From Gammaproteobacteria bacterium (lineage in GTDB: Bacteria; Pseudomonadota; Gammaproteobacteria; Steroidobacterales; Steroidobacteraceae), in the NCBI GenBank assembly GCA_003164785.1, contig PLUE01000037.1, positions 124,001 through 188,000 of the forward strand: DNA of 64,000 nt, read 5' to 3'. Below the pieces are notes generated by a model. The model saw nothing but the letters and a program-made list of their open reading frames with translations, was not told where the DNA came from and did not search any database. Both the position numbers and the translations under genes were made by a program. This document shows, piece after piece, positions 26,975 to 37,666 of the stretch. How positions within the stretch are numbered: position 1 is the first letter of the stretch; each line of letters opens with the position of its first letter.

Positions 26975-27861
26975 TAATGCTCCTTGCCGGACGCGGCCAG
27001 CGGCGCCGCCAATTGAAGAACATGGTCGTAGAGCATGGGCGCGACCGTGCCGTACGTCTGCGCCGGCACGTTGCTGGTCGGCTGCGCCAGCGCGGCGTAG
27101 GCCTCGTCGGTCAACGCTGCCGTGTCACGCCCCGTGTCCGCCACCCAGCGCTCGAACGCGGGCCGGCTCACGGCGTGCACCACGAAGTGCATGTCGGAAA
27201 AGCCATCGCCGCTGAAGTGCGATGACAGGCCCGGATAATCGCCGGGGTGATCCGCCATCAGGTTCACGCGGGTCGTCATCCCTGGCATCGTATAGACCTG
27301 GGTTCCGAGCTGTGGGACGAAGAACGCATTCATCACCGTGGCCGAGGTCAAGAGGAATTCGAGCGGCGTTCCGGCGGGTACCGTGAGTTCATTGACCGTC
27401 GCCACGTGCTGGTCCGGATAGATGAAGAGCCATTTCCAATCCAGCGACACCACCTCGATTCGGAGGGGTTTGGCGGTCGACTCGAGCCTTGCCCGCGGAT
27501 CCAGATCGTGTGAACTGATCCAGGTCACGCCGGCGAGCAGCAAGACCACCATGGCGGGTATCGCCCACACGACCAGTTCGATCTGGCCGGAATATTTCCA
27601 CTCCGGCCGATAGGTTGCGCGCTTGTTGGAGGCACGGAACCACCAGGAAAATGCCAGCGTCATGAGGATCACCGGCACCACGACCACCAGCATGATCCCG
27701 GTGGCATTGAATAAGATCAGGCGCTCCGCCGCCGATACCGGACCCCGGGGATCGAGGACGCCCGCCCGGCGGCAAGCGCTCAGCAGCCCCGCAAGGCCGC
27801 AGGCGATGAGCGCGCGGGCGCGTACGGCTCGCGAGCAGGTGGTGACGAGATCGATTCGCAT
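26974..27861 (-). CDS. cyoA: Cytochrome bo3 ubiquinol oxidase subunit II (lipoprotein)
   Basis: A 295-residue protein: lipoprotein signal with lipobox LLSAC, two membrane helices ([39 protein letters not shown]), then a periplasmic cupredoxin-like domain. That domain has the WKWLFIYPD segment but lacks Cu_A ligands, as expected for a quinol oxidase. [16 protein letters not shown] and [12 protein letters not shown] are conserved. The ATG at 27861 positions the lipobox correctly. First gene of the cyo operon. Confidence 0.93.
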   Translation of the reverse strand: MRIDLVTTCSRAVRARALIACGLAGLLSACRRAGVLDPRGPVSAAERLILFNATGIMLVVVVPVILMTLAFSWWFRASNKRATYRPEWKYSGQIELVVWAIPAMVVLLLAGVTWISSHDLDPRARLESTAKPLRIEVVSLDWKWLFIYPDQHVATVNELTVPAGTPLEFLLTSATVMNAFFVPQLGTQVYTMPGMTTRVNLMADHPGDYPGLSSHFSGDGFSDMHFVVHAVSRPAFERWVADTGRDTAALTDEAYAALAQPTSNVPAQTYGTVAPMLYDHVLQLAAPLAASGKEH

Positions 27862-27974
27862 GAGTGGTATTTGTTGTACGTGGTTCTCATCGAAAAGCAA
27901 TCCGCGAAGTATCCCGTTCGATGATGCGAAAACCCGCGCTCATCCGCCGAGCGGCCGCGCACGGTCTGCCGGCG

Positions 27975-29891
27975 TTAGAGGAGTTCCTTGATCGATTTCT
28001 GGATGCCGGCCGAGTCGAGGCCCTGGTAGCCCATCTGCTGCCATAGGCCGCCGCTTCCCTCCAGGTGCGTGCCGATGTGGTTGAACCGTCCCTTGAAGCC
28101 GGCCTGCAGCAGATAACTGCCGAAACGGCTCCCGAGGCCGGTCTTCACGTTCCAGCCTTCGGCGACGAGCACGAATGGGGCGGCCGACAGGGTCTTCATC
28201 ATCGCGTGGTCGACCACGTTCAGGGTCGGCTTGTTGATGAGGCCCACGTCGACACCCGCCTCCTGCAGCGCGATGACGGCATCGAGGGCGCGATACACCG
28301 TCTCGCCCACGGCCACGACATAGCCGCCGCCCGCGGACTTCGGCGCGCGGACCACGTAGTCCTTGCCGGGTTCGAACTCCTTCCCTTCGTACAGCGGTTT
28401 GCCGGATTCATCGAGAATGTCGGGAACCGCCGCGCGGGTGGTGAAGAGAAAGCGCAGGCCGGGATCGTTGAATATGCGTTTCACGCAGGCCGCGAATTGA
28501 TGCTGGTCCACGGGAAAATACAAGCGGGTCGTGTCGTTCGCATGTCCGGGCTTCACGCCGCCATCGGCGAACATGCTGTTGATCCCGAAATGGCAGGTGT
28601 TGTCCGCCATGTCGTCAACGCCGCTGTGACTGAAGTGCGCCAGCACGTTGGCGAAGTTCAGGCGCGACATCGTGATCTCGCTGATGCACATTTCCAGAAA
28701 CGCGCTGAACGTGCCGTAGATGCCTTGCTTGCCCGCCGTCGAGCCGAAGCCGGCCGCCGCGGAGAAGTTGCCGCGCTCCATGATCCCGCCGCGCACGAAG
28801 ATCTCGGGGTGGGCCTTTCTGATGTGGTGCAGGCCGCAGGAGCCTTCCAAATCGTTGTCGAACACGCGCACGCTTTCGAGGCGCTTCTCCGGGCTCATGG
28901 CGTCGAGAAGGCCGTTGACGATCTTGCCGAAGTCGTCGCGATTCTTGCCGACACCGGAGGAGCCCCTGAAGGTGAGCGGCACCTTCTCCGGCTTCGCAGC
29001 CTTCAACAACTCGATTGCACGGTCGTATCCGCCGCGGGCTTCGAGGTATTGAATCGCGGTTTCCGCCTTCAACACCTCGTGCGCATGCGGGCTGCCCTCG
29101 GCTCCCTTGATGCCGGGGGCCATAAGCCGCTTGATGACGAGGCCATGCGGAGTCGCGTCGCGAAAGGCGCGGCATAGATCGATGTATAGCGCATCGATGT
29201 CCTCGCCCATCGTGGTCTCGGTGATGAGGCCATAACCGGACAGCGTGCGGCTCAAATCATAGCCGACCATGTATTCCTGCGGATGGCCGGCAATGGTCAC
29301 GTTATTGTCGTCGATGAGCACCTTGACGTTCAGCTGCTTGGCGACCGTCAGGCGAGCGGCTTCGGCGTTGTCGCCCTCCATCTGGCTGCCGTCGCTGCCG
29401 AGCAGGATCACGGCTCTGCCCGGATTCGCGATGGCGACGCCGTTACAGAACGCCCACATGTGGCCGAGACGGCCCGAGCTGAACTCGACGCCCGGCGTCA
29501 GCAACTTCTCAGGATGTCCCGGCAGGCCGCTGTTGTATTCACGGTAGTGCAGCAATTTCTCGGCGGGCATGGCGCCGTCGAGCACGCTCAACAGATATTG
29601 GGTGGCGACTCGATGACCCGCCTCGTCATAGAAGATCGGGACGATGGGCGTGCCGTTGGCGATGAAGGCACGGATGATCATGACTTCCGGAACCGTGTCG
29701 TACGCGCCGCCGGTGTGGCCGGACAGGCCTCTCGCGCCGGCGTATGCCGTGAAGAATACGATGGCGTCGCGACAGAGTTGAATGTTGTTCCGCAGTGTCG
29801 CCTTCTGTGCGTCCGTCAAGGCGGTTACCGCGGGATCAAGCTTGAGCGGCTCGAGCTTGGTCAGATCGATTGGGAATGTTGGGGTGTTCAT
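27975..29891 (-). CDS. Transketolase-like protein
   Basis: A 638-residue thiamine-diphosphate enzyme. The N-terminal part has GLSGHTGGAYDT, EFSSGRLGHMWAF and the ThDP motif GSDGSQMEGDNAEAARL followed by DDNNVT. The pyrimidine-binding part has the cofactor-activating Glu region (RGGIMERGNFSAAAGFGS). The C-terminal domain ends in GLDSAGIQKSIKELL. It differs from canonical TktA in having a long N-terminal lead and diverged substrate loops, so an unusual donor or acceptor sugar is possible. It stands alone between cyoA and the VanA-like gene. Confidence 0.82.
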   Translation of the reverse strand: MNTPTFPIDLTKLEPLKLDPAVTALTDAQKATLRNNIQLCRDAIVFFTAYAGARGLSGHTGGAYDTVPEVMIIRAFIANGTPIVPIFYDEAGHRVATQYLLSVLDGAMPAEKLLHYREYNSGLPGHPEKLLTPGVEFSSGRLGHMWAFCNGVAIANPGRAVILLGSDGSQMEGDNAEAARLTVAKQLNVKVLIDDNNVTIAGHPQEYMVGYDLSRTLSGYGLITETTMGEDIDALYIDLCRAFRDATPHGLVIKRLMAPGIKGAEGSPHAHEVLKAETAIQYLEARGGYDRAIELLKAAKPEKVPLTFRGSSGVGKNRDDFGKIVNGLLDAMSPEKRLESVRVFDNDLEGSCGLHHIRKAHPEIFVRGGIMERGNFSAAAGFGSTAGKQGIYGTFSAFLEMCISEITMSRLNFANVLAHFSHSGVDDMADNTCHFGINSMFADGGVKPGHANDTTRLYFPVDQHQFAACVKRIFNDPGLRFLFTTRAAVPDILDESGKPLYEGKEFEPGKDYVVRAPKSAGGGYVVAVGETVYRALDAVIALQEAGVDVGLINKPTLNVVDHAMMKTLSAAPFVLVAEGWNVKTGLGSRFGSYLLQAGFKGRFNHIGTHLEGSGGLWQQMGYQGLDSAGIQKSIKELL

Positions 29892-30141
29892 CGCGGCAGT
29901 ATAACGCCGCCATCGCGCTGATGAGCGATTGTTGAATGCGTTGCCGGTGTGTGTCAGGACCAGGAATCGTCCGACGCAGAATTGCGATTAACGGGCGACG
30001 CGGCGTGCGCATCGTCCCGCGCCGGCGCCATGAACACGAGCGCGCACGCAGGGCGGCGGGTGGGAGGACATGCCCCGCGACGGGCAGGCGGCCCGCGCCG
30101 ACTAAGGCCCGCTTACGACGGGATTGTCCGTGGTCGAAACT

Positions 30142-31200
30142 TTAGTTGGGCAGCGCTTCGGCTGAACTCACCGGGACCACGCTGCGCTCGGCGTCCAGAA
30201 GCTTCTTCGTGAGCCGGCGAAATCGCAACGGCGCGGAGTCGATGGCGATATCGATGTTGCCGCTTCGGGTGCGATCGAAGCTCTTTTGCACCGCGTTCAA
30301 GATGACCCGGTCCTCCTCGAATGCACCCTTCACGCCCCGCGCCAGCGCGGCCGTGGCATCGCCGCTGCCATCGTCGCCGGCGTTGTGCATCTGGAACCAG
30401 AAATATCGGGTATGGCTCTGATCCACGGGGGTGAGGAAGTTATACGAATCCATGACGAAGGCGGATGCATGCTCGGCGGCGACCTCGGATTTGGCGCCGG
30501 CGGGCACGAAAATCGCCTTGATCAACGCATGCGACGGGAAGCGGACCTCGTAGTGCTGCAGTCGATCGCATAACCCGTCGAAGCGGACGAATTGCCGATA
30601 GAGCGGCGCAACCTCCGCCGAACTCATCCAGCGCGAGGCACACACGCCGGTGTCCGTGGCGACGATCTGCACGGGTGTCGCCTCGCAGGCGGCATCGCCG
30701 AACGACGACGGATGCACCCAGGCCACGTGCGACGGATCGAGCAGGTTGTCGGTCACGTACAGATAGTTGCAGTCCACGGTCATCGAATCGCCGTGCGTGG
30801 CAGCCCAGCGAGGCTCGCCCCAATGGGCGACGTCCATGATTTCGGACGTCCGCGCCAAGGCAGGATTTCCCATCCAGATCCACAGCAGGCCATAGCGTGA
30901 TTCCAGGGGGTAGCTTCGCACCCGCGCATTGCGCGGGATCCGGTCAGAACAGGGAATGTGCACGCAGGCGCCGTGTGCGTCGAAGCGCAGGCCGTGGTAG
31001 CCGCACTCCAGCAGGTCGCCCTGGATCCGGCCCATGGAGAGCGGCAGCTTGCGGTGGACGCACGCATCCTCGAGCGCCGCCACGCTGCCGTTCGACTGCC
31101 GGTAGAGCACGACCGCCTCACCCAACAGGCTCACCGGCAGCGGTTTATCGGTGACCTCGCGGTCCCAGGCGGCGACATACCAGGCATTTCGAATGAACAT
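30142..31200 (-). CDS. Rieske oxygenase, VanA-like (vanillate O-demethylase type)
   Basis: A 352-residue oxygenase starting FIRNAWYVAAW, the standard opening of VanA-type demethylases. The Rieske ligands are C47-x-H49 (CVHR) and C66-x2-H69 (CGYHG). The mononuclear iron site reads NLLDPSHVAWVH (bridging Asp and two His). An O- or N-demethylase or ring hydroxylase role is expected, needing a separate reductase that is absent here. The start at 31200 is preferred over 31206 by family length. The 250 bp between it and the transketolase start hold no recognisable feature. Confidence 0.85.
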   Translation of the reverse strand: MFIRNAWYVAAWDREVTDKPLPVSLLGEAVVLYRQSNGSVAALEDACVHRKLPLSMGRIQGDLLECGYHGLRFDAHGACVHIPCSDRIPRNARVRSYPLESRYGLLWIWMGNPALARTSEIMDVAHWGEPRWAATHGDSMTVDCNYLYVTDNLLDPSHVAWVHPSSFGDAACEATPVQIVATDTGVCASRWMSSAEVAPLYRQFVRFDGLCDRLQHYEVRFPSHALIKAIFVPAGAKSEVAAEHASAFVMDSYNFLTPVDQSHTRYFWFQMHNAGDDGSGDATAALARGVKGAFEEDRVILNAVQKSFDRTRSGNIDIAIDSAPLRFRRLTKKLLDAERSVVPVSSAEALPN

Positions 31201-31383
31201 GCGCAAATCCTTTGAAAGCGAGCATCAGGGCCAACGGACCACGGTCCAGCAAAGGCCTGCTAATATGATCGCGCTCGACGCAGCGGGCAACCAGTACTTG
31301 GTGTACGCGGGGCGGGCGCGCAGCAACGAGCAAGGTCAATGCGCGAGGCGCATAACGCGCGCGGTGCACCGGAACATGCAAAG

Positions 31384-31632
31384 TCAATGCGCGAGACGCG
31401 GTTTGGCCTCGTTGCTCGCAACGATGCTCCCGTTCTGCGACTTGATGAGATCCTTGCAGACCTTCGTCGCCTCGTTATAGGAGATCGTTCTGCTCGCGCT
31501 CATCTGCTTCGTCATGCAGTCGGTCAGTTGTTTCCGGTTGTTTGCTGCCTGGGTGGGCGGTGGTGCGGCGAGCGCTGAACCCATCACGCAGGATGTGACG
31601 ACGAGGAGGGGGACGCTGAGTGGATATTTCAT
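31384..31632 (-). CDS. Small secreted protein of unknown function
   Basis: An 82-residue protein: MKYPLSVPLLVVTSCVMGSALA signal peptide, then a short charged helical region with two cysteines (LTDCMTKQ and ATKVCKDLIKSQNG) that could form a disulfide. It recalls short periplasmic PsiF-like proteins, but I cannot assign it to a family. An open extension to 31698 would destroy the signal peptide. A 13-bp stretch at its 3' end (31383-31395) is repeated at 31335-31347. Confidence 0.55.
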   Translation of the reverse strand: MKYPLSVPLLVVTSCVMGSALAAPPPTQAANNRKQLTDCMTKQMSASRTISYNEATKVCKDLIKSQNGSIVASNEAKPRLAH

Positions 31633-31763
31633 GAGACTTCCCGCGACTGGGATGCCGCTCTTTATGCAGTAGTATGATATGCGAGATGTGGCATTCAAGG
31701 GCGCGCGGCAGCAACCCGTGTAGGTGTTCCTCTGACAGGCAATCCCTTCATGCGTGGCGCACT

Positions 31764-31810
31764 TTGCATTTCCACCACGCGTTCGCTACGCTCGACTGAC
31801 CGATCGGTCA
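31764..31810 (+). promoter_or_regulatory. Promoter and TetR-type operator of the RND operon
   Basis: The palindrome TGACCGATCGGTCA (31797-31810) is perfect and lies 11 nt before the adaptor-protein start. A possible promoter is TTGCAT (31764-31769), 17 bp, TACGCT (31787-31792), so the operator would overlap the transcription start. The operon's last gene is a TetR-family regulator, the obvious ligand. Confidence 0.65.
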
Positions 31811-31821
31811 CCGAGTATTCA

Positions 31822-32982
31822 ATGCGGATCATTCTCGCCCTCTGCATGGTCCTCGTGACCGCCTGTTCCAGCAAATCGCCACCACCGCCCAAAGCGCCAC
31901 CCGAAGTCGGGGTGGTCACGCTGCAGACCAAACCCGTGTCGATCACCACGGACTTGCCGGGCCGGACGGTCGCGTATCGCATCGCCGAGGTGCGCCCGCA
32001 GGTCAACGGCGTGATTCTCAAGCGCTTGTTCATCGAGGGCGGCGATGTGAAGAGCGGCCAGCAGCTCTATCAGATCGACCCTGCACCGTTCCAGGCGAGC
32101 TTGGCCAGCGCGCTGGCCTCGCTCGCCAGGGCGGAGGCGACCGCCAAGTCGACCCGAGCCTTGGCGGAGCGCTACAAGCCGTTGAGCGAGGCGCGCGCCG
32201 TCAGCAAGCAGGATTTCGACAACGCCATCGCATCGCAGGATCAGGCGCTCGCCGACATCGCGTCGGCGAAGGCCGCCGTGGAGACCGCCCGAATCAATCT
32301 GGCCTACACGCGCGTGTTCTCGCCCATTTCGGGTCGCACCGGTCGCTCCTCGGTGACCGAAGGCGCCCTGGTCAGCACGGCGCAGGCGGCGGCGTTGGTC
32401 GTGGTGCAGCAATTGGATCCCATCTACGTGGACGTCACTCAGCCGAGCACGCTGCTGCTCAGGCTGCGACGGGCGCTGGCCGCTGGTCAATTGAAGCGCG
32501 CGGGCGAGAATCAAGCTCAGACGAAGCTGACCCTGGAGGATGGGACGCCTTACGACCGCGACGGCAAACTGCAATTCGCGGAAGTGACCGTGGATCCGGG
32601 GACCGGTTCCGTCACGTTGCGCGCGATATTCCCGAATCCGGACGGTGTGCTGCTGCCCGGCATGTTCGTGCATGAGCGGCTCGACGAGGGTGTGGACGAG
32701 AAGGGCCTGCTGGTTCCGCAGCGCGCCATCACCCATAATCAGCGTGGTGAAGCCACGGCGCTGGTCGTCGGTTCCGACGATCAGGTCGCCACGCGAATCG
32801 TCAAGACCGACCGGGCGGTGGGCGATCAATGGCTGGTGAGCGATGGCTTGGCCGCCGGCGACCGGGTGGTCGTGGTCGGCCTGCAGCGCGTGCAAGGCGG
32901 CGGCAAGGTCAAGCCGCACGAGGTGTCGCCCGACCAACCCGACCTAGAGCCGACCCAATCCGCCCAGTCGAACAAGCCGTAG
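31822..32982 (+). CDS. RND efflux periplasmic adaptor (AcrA/MexA type)
   Basis: A 386-residue lipoprotein: signal MRIILALCMVLVTAC with the lipid-attached Cys at 15, then the membrane-fusion architecture. The barrel-sandwich half reads GRTVAYRIAEVRPQVNG and LFIEGGDVKSGQQLYQIDP. A coiled-coil hairpin of about 65 residues follows, then the second half AYTRVFSPISGRTG. AcrA/MexA-class HAE1 adaptors share this pattern. It bridges the inner-membrane pump and the outer-membrane channel. The ATG at 31822 directly follows the TetR operator; 9 nt separate it from the pump gene. Confidence 0.92.
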   Translation: MRIILALCMVLVTACSSKSPPPPKAPPEVGVVTLQTKPVSITTDLPGRTVAYRIAEVRPQVNGVILKRLFIEGGDVKSGQQLYQIDPAPFQASLASALASLARAEATAKSTRALAERYKPLSEARAVSKQDFDNAIASQDQALADIASAKAAVETARINLAYTRVFSPISGRTGRSSVTEGALVSTAQAAALVVVQQLDPIYVDVTQPSTLLLRLRRALAAGQLKRAGENQAQTKLTLEDGTPYDRDGKLQFAEVTVDPGTGSVTLRAIFPNPDGVLLPGMFVHERLDEGVDEKGLLVPQRAITHNQRGEATALVVGSDDQVATRIVKTDRAVGDQWLVSDGLAAGDRVVVVGLQRVQGGGKVKPHEVSPDQPDLEPTQSAQSNKP

Positions 32983-32991
32983 GCGGCCCGC

Positions 32992-35900
32992 GTGTCTGAG
33001 TTCTTCATCGAGCGCCCGATCTTTGCGTGGGTCATCGCGATCGTCATCATGATGGTGGGCGGTCTGGCGATCTTGACGCTGCCCGTCGCGCAATATCCCA
33101 GCGTTGCGCCGCCGGCCGTCGCGATCACGGTCAATTATCCGGGCGCATCGGCCGACACCGTACAGAGCACCGTGGTGCAGGTGATCGAACAGCAGATGTC
33201 CGGCATCGATCATCTGCTGTATTTTTCGTCGGAGAGCGACAAAGACGGCAGCATGGTCATCACGCTGAATTTCGAGCAGGGCTCGAATCCGGACATCGCC
33301 CAGGTGCAGGTGCAGAACAAGCTGCAGCTGGCGACGCCGTTGCTGCCCCTGGAGGTGCAACAGCAGGGCATCCGGGTCGCCAAGGCCACGAAGAATTTCC
33401 TGTTGGCGGTGGGCTTCGTGTCCACGGACGGCAGCATGACCGCCGCCGATGTGGCGGATTTCATCGCGTCGAACGTTCAGGATGCGTTGAGCCGCACGCC
33501 CGGCGTGGGCGATTACCAGTTGTTCGGCGCGCAGTATGCAATGCGCATCTGGATGGACCCGGAAAAGCTCAACAACTATGGTTTGACGCCGGTCGACGTG
33601 AACAACGCCATTCAGGCCCAGAACGTGCAGATCGCGTCGGGCGAGCTCGGCGGTCTGCCCAACGTCAAGGGGCAGCAGCTGAACGCCACCATCATCGGTC
33701 CGACGCGCCTGCAGTCGCCTGAACAATTCGGGGCGATATTTCTGAAGGTCAATCCGGACGGCTCGCAGGTCCGGGTGCGCGACGTGGCGCGCATCGGTCT
33801 CGGCAGCGAGACCTACCAATTCGCCAACGTGCAGTATAACGGCAAGCCCGCGTCCGGCATCGCCGTCAAGCTGGCCACCAACGCCAATGCACTCGACACG
33901 GCGGATGCCGTGTACAAGACCGTGGAGAAGCTCAGACCATCGTTTCCGCCCGGGCTTCAGGTCATTTATCCGTATGACAGCACACCCTTCATCCGGGTCT
34001 CGATCGAGGAGGTGGTGAAGACCCTGTTCGAGGCCATCGGCCTGGTGTTCCTCGTGATGCTGCTGTTCCTGCAGAACATCCGCGCCACCTTCATTCCCAC
34101 CATCGCCGTGCCGGTGGTGTTGCTCGGCACCTTCGGCATCCTGAAGGCGTTCGGCTACTCGATCAACGTCCTGACCATGTTCGGCATGGTGCTGGCCATC
34201 GGCCTGTTGGTCGACGACGCGATCGTCGTCGTGGAAAACGTCGAGCGCGTGATGGAGGAGGAAAACCTTTCGCCCAAGGAGGCCACCCGCAAGTCCATGC
34301 AGCAGATCACGGGCGCGTTGGTCGGCATCGCGCTGGTCCTGTCCGCGGTGTTCCTGCCGATGGCGTTCTTCTCCGGATCGACCGGCGTCATCTATCGCCA
34401 GTTCTCGATCACGATGGTGTCGGCGATGACGTTGTCGGTGCTGGTGGCGTTGATCTTCACGCCGGCACTGTGCGCGACCCTGTTGAAGCCGCGCGGCCAG
34501 TCGCGCGAGCGCAAGGGATTCTTCGGTTGGTTCAACCGGACGTTCGAGAGCGGCAACAAGAAATACGAAAGGGCGGTCGCGAACGTGGTCACCCGCACGG
34601 GCCGGTACCTCATCATTTTTGTCCTGCTCGTGGGCTTGATGGCGGTCTTGTTCGTGCGCATCCCAAAATCCTTCCTGCCGGACGAGGACCAGGGCATCAT
34701 GTATGCCCAGGTGACCTCGCCGCCGGGCGCGACCTCCGAGCGCACCCAGAAATCGTTGGACGAAATGCGCGATTACTTTCTCAACGAGGAGAAGGACGCG
34801 GTTGCCGGCGTGTTCACCATCGCGGGGTTCAATTTCGCGAGCCGCGGACAGAGTTCTGGCCTGGTGTTCATCAAGATGAAGCCGTGGTCGGAGCGGCCCG
34901 GAGCGAAGAACCGGGTCCAGGCCATCGCGGCCCGTGCAAGTCAACGATTCGCCCAGATCGCGGATGGCCAGGCATTCGCGTTCGCCCCTCCGGCGGTTCT
35001 CGAATTGGGCAATGCCAGCGGCTTCGATCTCGAGTTGCTCGACCGTGCCAACCAGGGCCACGACAAGCTCATCCAGGTGCGTGACCAATTCTTGAGCCTG
35101 GCGCGCAAGAACCCCCAACTCACGCAGGTGCGCGCCAATGGATTGGATGACGAGCCGCAGTATCATTTCGACGTGGATTGGGAAAAGGCCAGCGCGCTGA
35201 GTCTCTCCATCGCCGACATCAACGGCACGCTGTCCGCGGCCTGGGGCTCCCAGTATGTCGACGACTTCATCGACCGCGGCCGCGTGAAGCGCGTCTTCAT
35301 CCAGGGCGACGCGCCGTCCCGGATGCTGCCCCAGGATCTGACGGCGTGGTACGTGCGCAATTCGAGGCAGCAGATGGTTCCGTTCTCGGCCTTCTCGAAC
35401 GCCACCTGGGGCTTCGGCTCCCCGAAGCTGGAACGCTACAACGGAGTCCCGTCGATCGAGATCCTCGGCCAGCCCATCGCCGGCGTGAGCACGGGAACCG
35501 CGCTCGATGCCCTCGAAGGGTACGTCAAGCAATTGCCGCCGGGATACGACCTCGAATGGACGGGGCTGTCCTACGAGGAGCGGTTGTCCGGATCGCAGGC
35601 ACCGGCTCTGTATGCCATTTCCTTGACCGTCGTGTTCCTGTGTCTGGCGGCGCTCTACGAGAGTTGGTCCATCCCGGTGGCGGTCATGCTGGTCGTCCCG
35701 CTCGGCGTCCTGGGCGCCATTCTCGCGACGCTGTTCCGCGGCCTGTCGAATGACGTGTTCTTCCAGGTCGGCTTGTTGACCACGGTGGGTCTGTCGGCCA
35801 AGAATGCGATCTTGATCGTCGAATTCGCCAAGGAGAATTACGACAGGGGCATGGGGTTGGTCGATGCCACCGTGCACGCGGCGCGGCAGCGATTGCGGCC

Positions 35901-36126
35901 GATTTTGATGACCTCGCTGGCATTTGTCCTGGGCGTCACGCCGTTGGCCATTTCGAGCGGCGCGGGATCCGGCGGTCAAAACGCGATCGGGACCGGCGTG
36001 ATCGGCGGCATGATATCGGCGACGGTGCTGGCCATCTTCTTCGTCCCGGTATTCTTCGTGGCGACACTGCAGCTGTCCAAAGGGTCACAGCCGCGCAGCG
36101 CCGGCGAGTCGGAGCATCGGCCATGA
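32992..36126 (+). CDS. RND multidrug efflux permease (AcrB/MexB type, HAE1)
   Basis: A 1044-residue inner-membrane pump starting [15 protein letters not shown]. It has 12 membrane helices and two large periplasmic loops. The proton-relay motif [18 protein letters not shown] supplies the paired Asp residues in TM4. [16 protein letters not shown] and [16 protein letters not shown] are typical of the C-terminal half. Substrate profile is not predictable beyond hydrophobic drugs, dyes or solvents. It starts with GTG and overlaps the outer-membrane factor gene (ATGA). Confidence 0.95.
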   Translation: MSEFFIERPIFAWVIAIVIMMVGGLAILTLPVAQYPSVAPPAVAITVNYPGASADTVQSTVVQVIEQQMSGIDHLLYFSSESDKDGSMVITLNFEQGSNPDIAQVQVQNKLQLATPLLPLEVQQQGIRVAKATKNFLLAVGFVSTDGSMTAADVADFIASNVQDALSRTPGVGDYQLFGAQYAMRIWMDPEKLNNYGLTPVDVNNAIQAQNVQIASGELGGLPNVKGQQLNATIIGPTRLQSPEQFGAIFLKVNPDGSQVRVRDVARIGLGSETYQFANVQYNGKPASGIAVKLATNANALDTADAVYKTVEKLRPSFPPGLQVIYPYDSTPFIRVSIEEVVKTLFEAIGLVFLVMLLFLQNIRATFIPTIAVPVVLLGTFGILKAFGYSINVLTMFGMVLAIGLLVDDAIVVVENVERVMEEENLSPKEATRKSMQQITGALVGIALVLSAVFLPMAFFSGSTGVIYRQFSITMVSAMTLSVLVALIFTPALCATLLKPRGQSRERKGFFGWFNRTFESGNKKYERAVANVVTRTGRYLIIFVLLVGLMAVLFVRIPKSFLPDEDQGIMYAQVTSPPGATSERTQKSLDEMRDYFLNEEKDAVAGVFTIAGFNFASRGQSSGLVFIKMKPWSERPGAKNRVQAIAARASQRFAQIADGQAFAFAPPAVLELGNASGFDLELLDRANQGHDKLIQVRDQFLSLARKNPQLTQVRANGLDDEPQYHFDVDWEKASALSLSIADINGTLSAAWGSQYVDDFIDRGRVKRVFIQGDAPSRMLPQDLTAWYVRNSRQQMVPFSAFSNATWGFGSPKLERYNGVPSIEILGQPIAGVSTGTALDALEGYVKQLPPGYDLEWTGLSYEERLSGSQAPALYAISLTVVFLCLAALYESWSIPVAVMLVVPLGVLGAILATLFRGLSNDVFFQVGLLTTVGLSAKNAILIVEFAKENYDRGMGLVDATVHAARQRLRPILMTSLAFVLGVTPLAISSGAGSGGQNAIGTGVIGGMISATVLAIFFVPVFFVATLQLSKGSQPRSAGESEHRP

Positions 36127-37652
36127 GCGGCAGCAGATTCATCGTCGCGGGCGCGCTGGGCTGTTTACTCGGCCTGGCCGGCTGCACCATGGAGCCTCAT
36201 TATCAGCGCCCCGATGCGCCGATCGCCAAGGAGTGGCCCGACACGACTCCGGCGGGCCCGGCCGCGCCTGCGCCGGCCGTACCTACGCCGGGGGCGCCCG
36301 ACGTTGGCTGGCGGGAGTTCTTCGCCGATGCGCGGCTGCAGAAGCTGATCGAAATCGCCATCGCGCACAATCCCGATGCGCGCATCGCCGCGTTGAACAT
36401 CATCGCCGCGCGCGCGCAGTACCAGATTCAGCGTGCCGATCTGTTCCCGAAGATTTCCGCGTCCGCGGTGGAGGAGGTGGAGAAGTATCCTGCCTCGGTT
36501 GCCGGTATCGCCACCTCGAGCACCGGTGGCGCCACCGGCGTCGGCGCAACCACGGCCGTCGACACCGGTTCCACGGTGTTTCGCTATTTCGACGCCGGCG
36601 TGGGCTTCACGTCGTACGAAATCGATGTGTTCGGCCGCGTACGGTCCCTGAATCATGCGCGGCAGCAACAGTACTTCGGGTATGTCGAGACCCGCCGGAC
36701 CACGCAGATCAGCTTGGTGGCCGAGGTGGCCAGCGCGTACCTCGCGCTGCTCGCGGATCAGGAACTGCTGCGCATCACCCAGGATACGTTGAACAGCCAG
36801 CAGGATTCGTTGCAGCTGGTGCAGATGAGTTTCGATGGGGGAGTCGCCACCGCGCTCGATCTACACCAGGCGGAAACGACGGTGTTCACCGCCCGTGCGA
36901 GTCTCGCGCAATATACCCGTCAAGTGGCCCAGGACCGAAATGCCCTGGTGCTGCTCCTGGGAGTGCCGTTGCCGGCGGACTTGCCGGCGGGCGAGGAGTT
37001 CGACCAGCAGCGGTTGGTGACGGACCTGCCCGCCGGTCTGCCGTCGGACCTGCTGACGCAGCGGCCGGACATCCTCTCGGCGGAGCACAACTTGTTGGCG
37101 GCGAATGCGAACATCGGTGCGGCTCGAGCCGCTTTCTTCCCGAGCATCCTGCTCACCGGCAACTACGGGACCGCGAGCACGCAGTTGTCCGGCCTGTTCG
37201 ACCGGGGGTCGAGTGCATGGACATTCACGCCGCAGATCAGCCTGCCGATCTTCGCCGGGGGCGCCAATGTGGCTTCCTTGAATCTCGCCAAGGTGCAGAA
37301 GAACGTGTACGTGGTGCAGTACGAACAAGCCATTCAAACGGCGTTTCGCGAAGTGGCCGATGCGCTCGCGGGGCGCGCCACGCTCGACAATCAGATCGCG
37401 GCCGATCAGGCGCTGGTGGACGCGACGAGCGAGAGCTATCGGTTGTCGGACATGCGCTTTCGCAGCGGCATCGATAATTTCCTGAGCGTTCTCGATTCGC
37501 AGCGCTCGTTGTTCAGCGCACAACAGGCGCTGATCGGCGTGAAGCTGGCCCGATTGCAGAATCTCGTGACGCTTTACAAGGCGCTGGGTGGGGGCTGGCG
37601 CGAAACGAACGCTGCGGATGCGGCGCCGGTGGCGCGCGCCGCAGTCCCGTAG
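36123..37652 (+). CDS. Outer-membrane efflux channel lipoprotein (OprM/NodT family)
   Basis: A 509-residue protein: lipobox LGLAGC near residue 21, then [11 protein letters not shown], a typical start of mature OprM. Two TolC-type repeats of long coiled-coil helices follow, with [58 protein letters not shown] and [18 protein letters not shown] visible. It completes the tripartite pump. It overlaps the permease stop by four bases and is followed after 14 nt by the TetR gene. Confidence 0.93.
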   Translation: MSGSRFIVAGALGCLLGLAGCTMEPHYQRPDAPIAKEWPDTTPAGPAAPAPAVPTPGAPDVGWREFFADARLQKLIEIAIAHNPDARIAALNIIAARAQYQIQRADLFPKISASAVEEVEKYPASVAGIATSSTGGATGVGATTAVDTGSTVFRYFDAGVGFTSYEIDVFGRVRSLNHARQQQYFGYVETRRTTQISLVAEVASAYLALLADQELLRITQDTLNSQQDSLQLVQMSFDGGVATALDLHQAETTVFTARASLAQYTRQVAQDRNALVLLLGVPLPADLPAGEEFDQQRLVTDLPAGLPSDLLTQRPDILSAEHNLLAANANIGAARAAFFPSILLTGNYGTASTQLSGLFDRGSSAWTFTPQISLPIFAGGANVASLNLAKVQKNVYVVQYEQAIQTAFREVADALAGRATLDNQIAADQALVDATSESYRLSDMRFRSGIDNFLSVLDSQRSLFSAQQALIGVKLARLQNLVTLYKALGGGWRETNAADAAPVARAAVP

Positions 37653-37666
37653 GCGCAGCAGCACTC

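Noticed and set aside
32944..35979. Very long open frame on the minus strand
   Set aside because: It is antisense to the RND permease, Arg/His/Asp-rich and without any recognisable domain; a shadow of GC-rich coding DNA.
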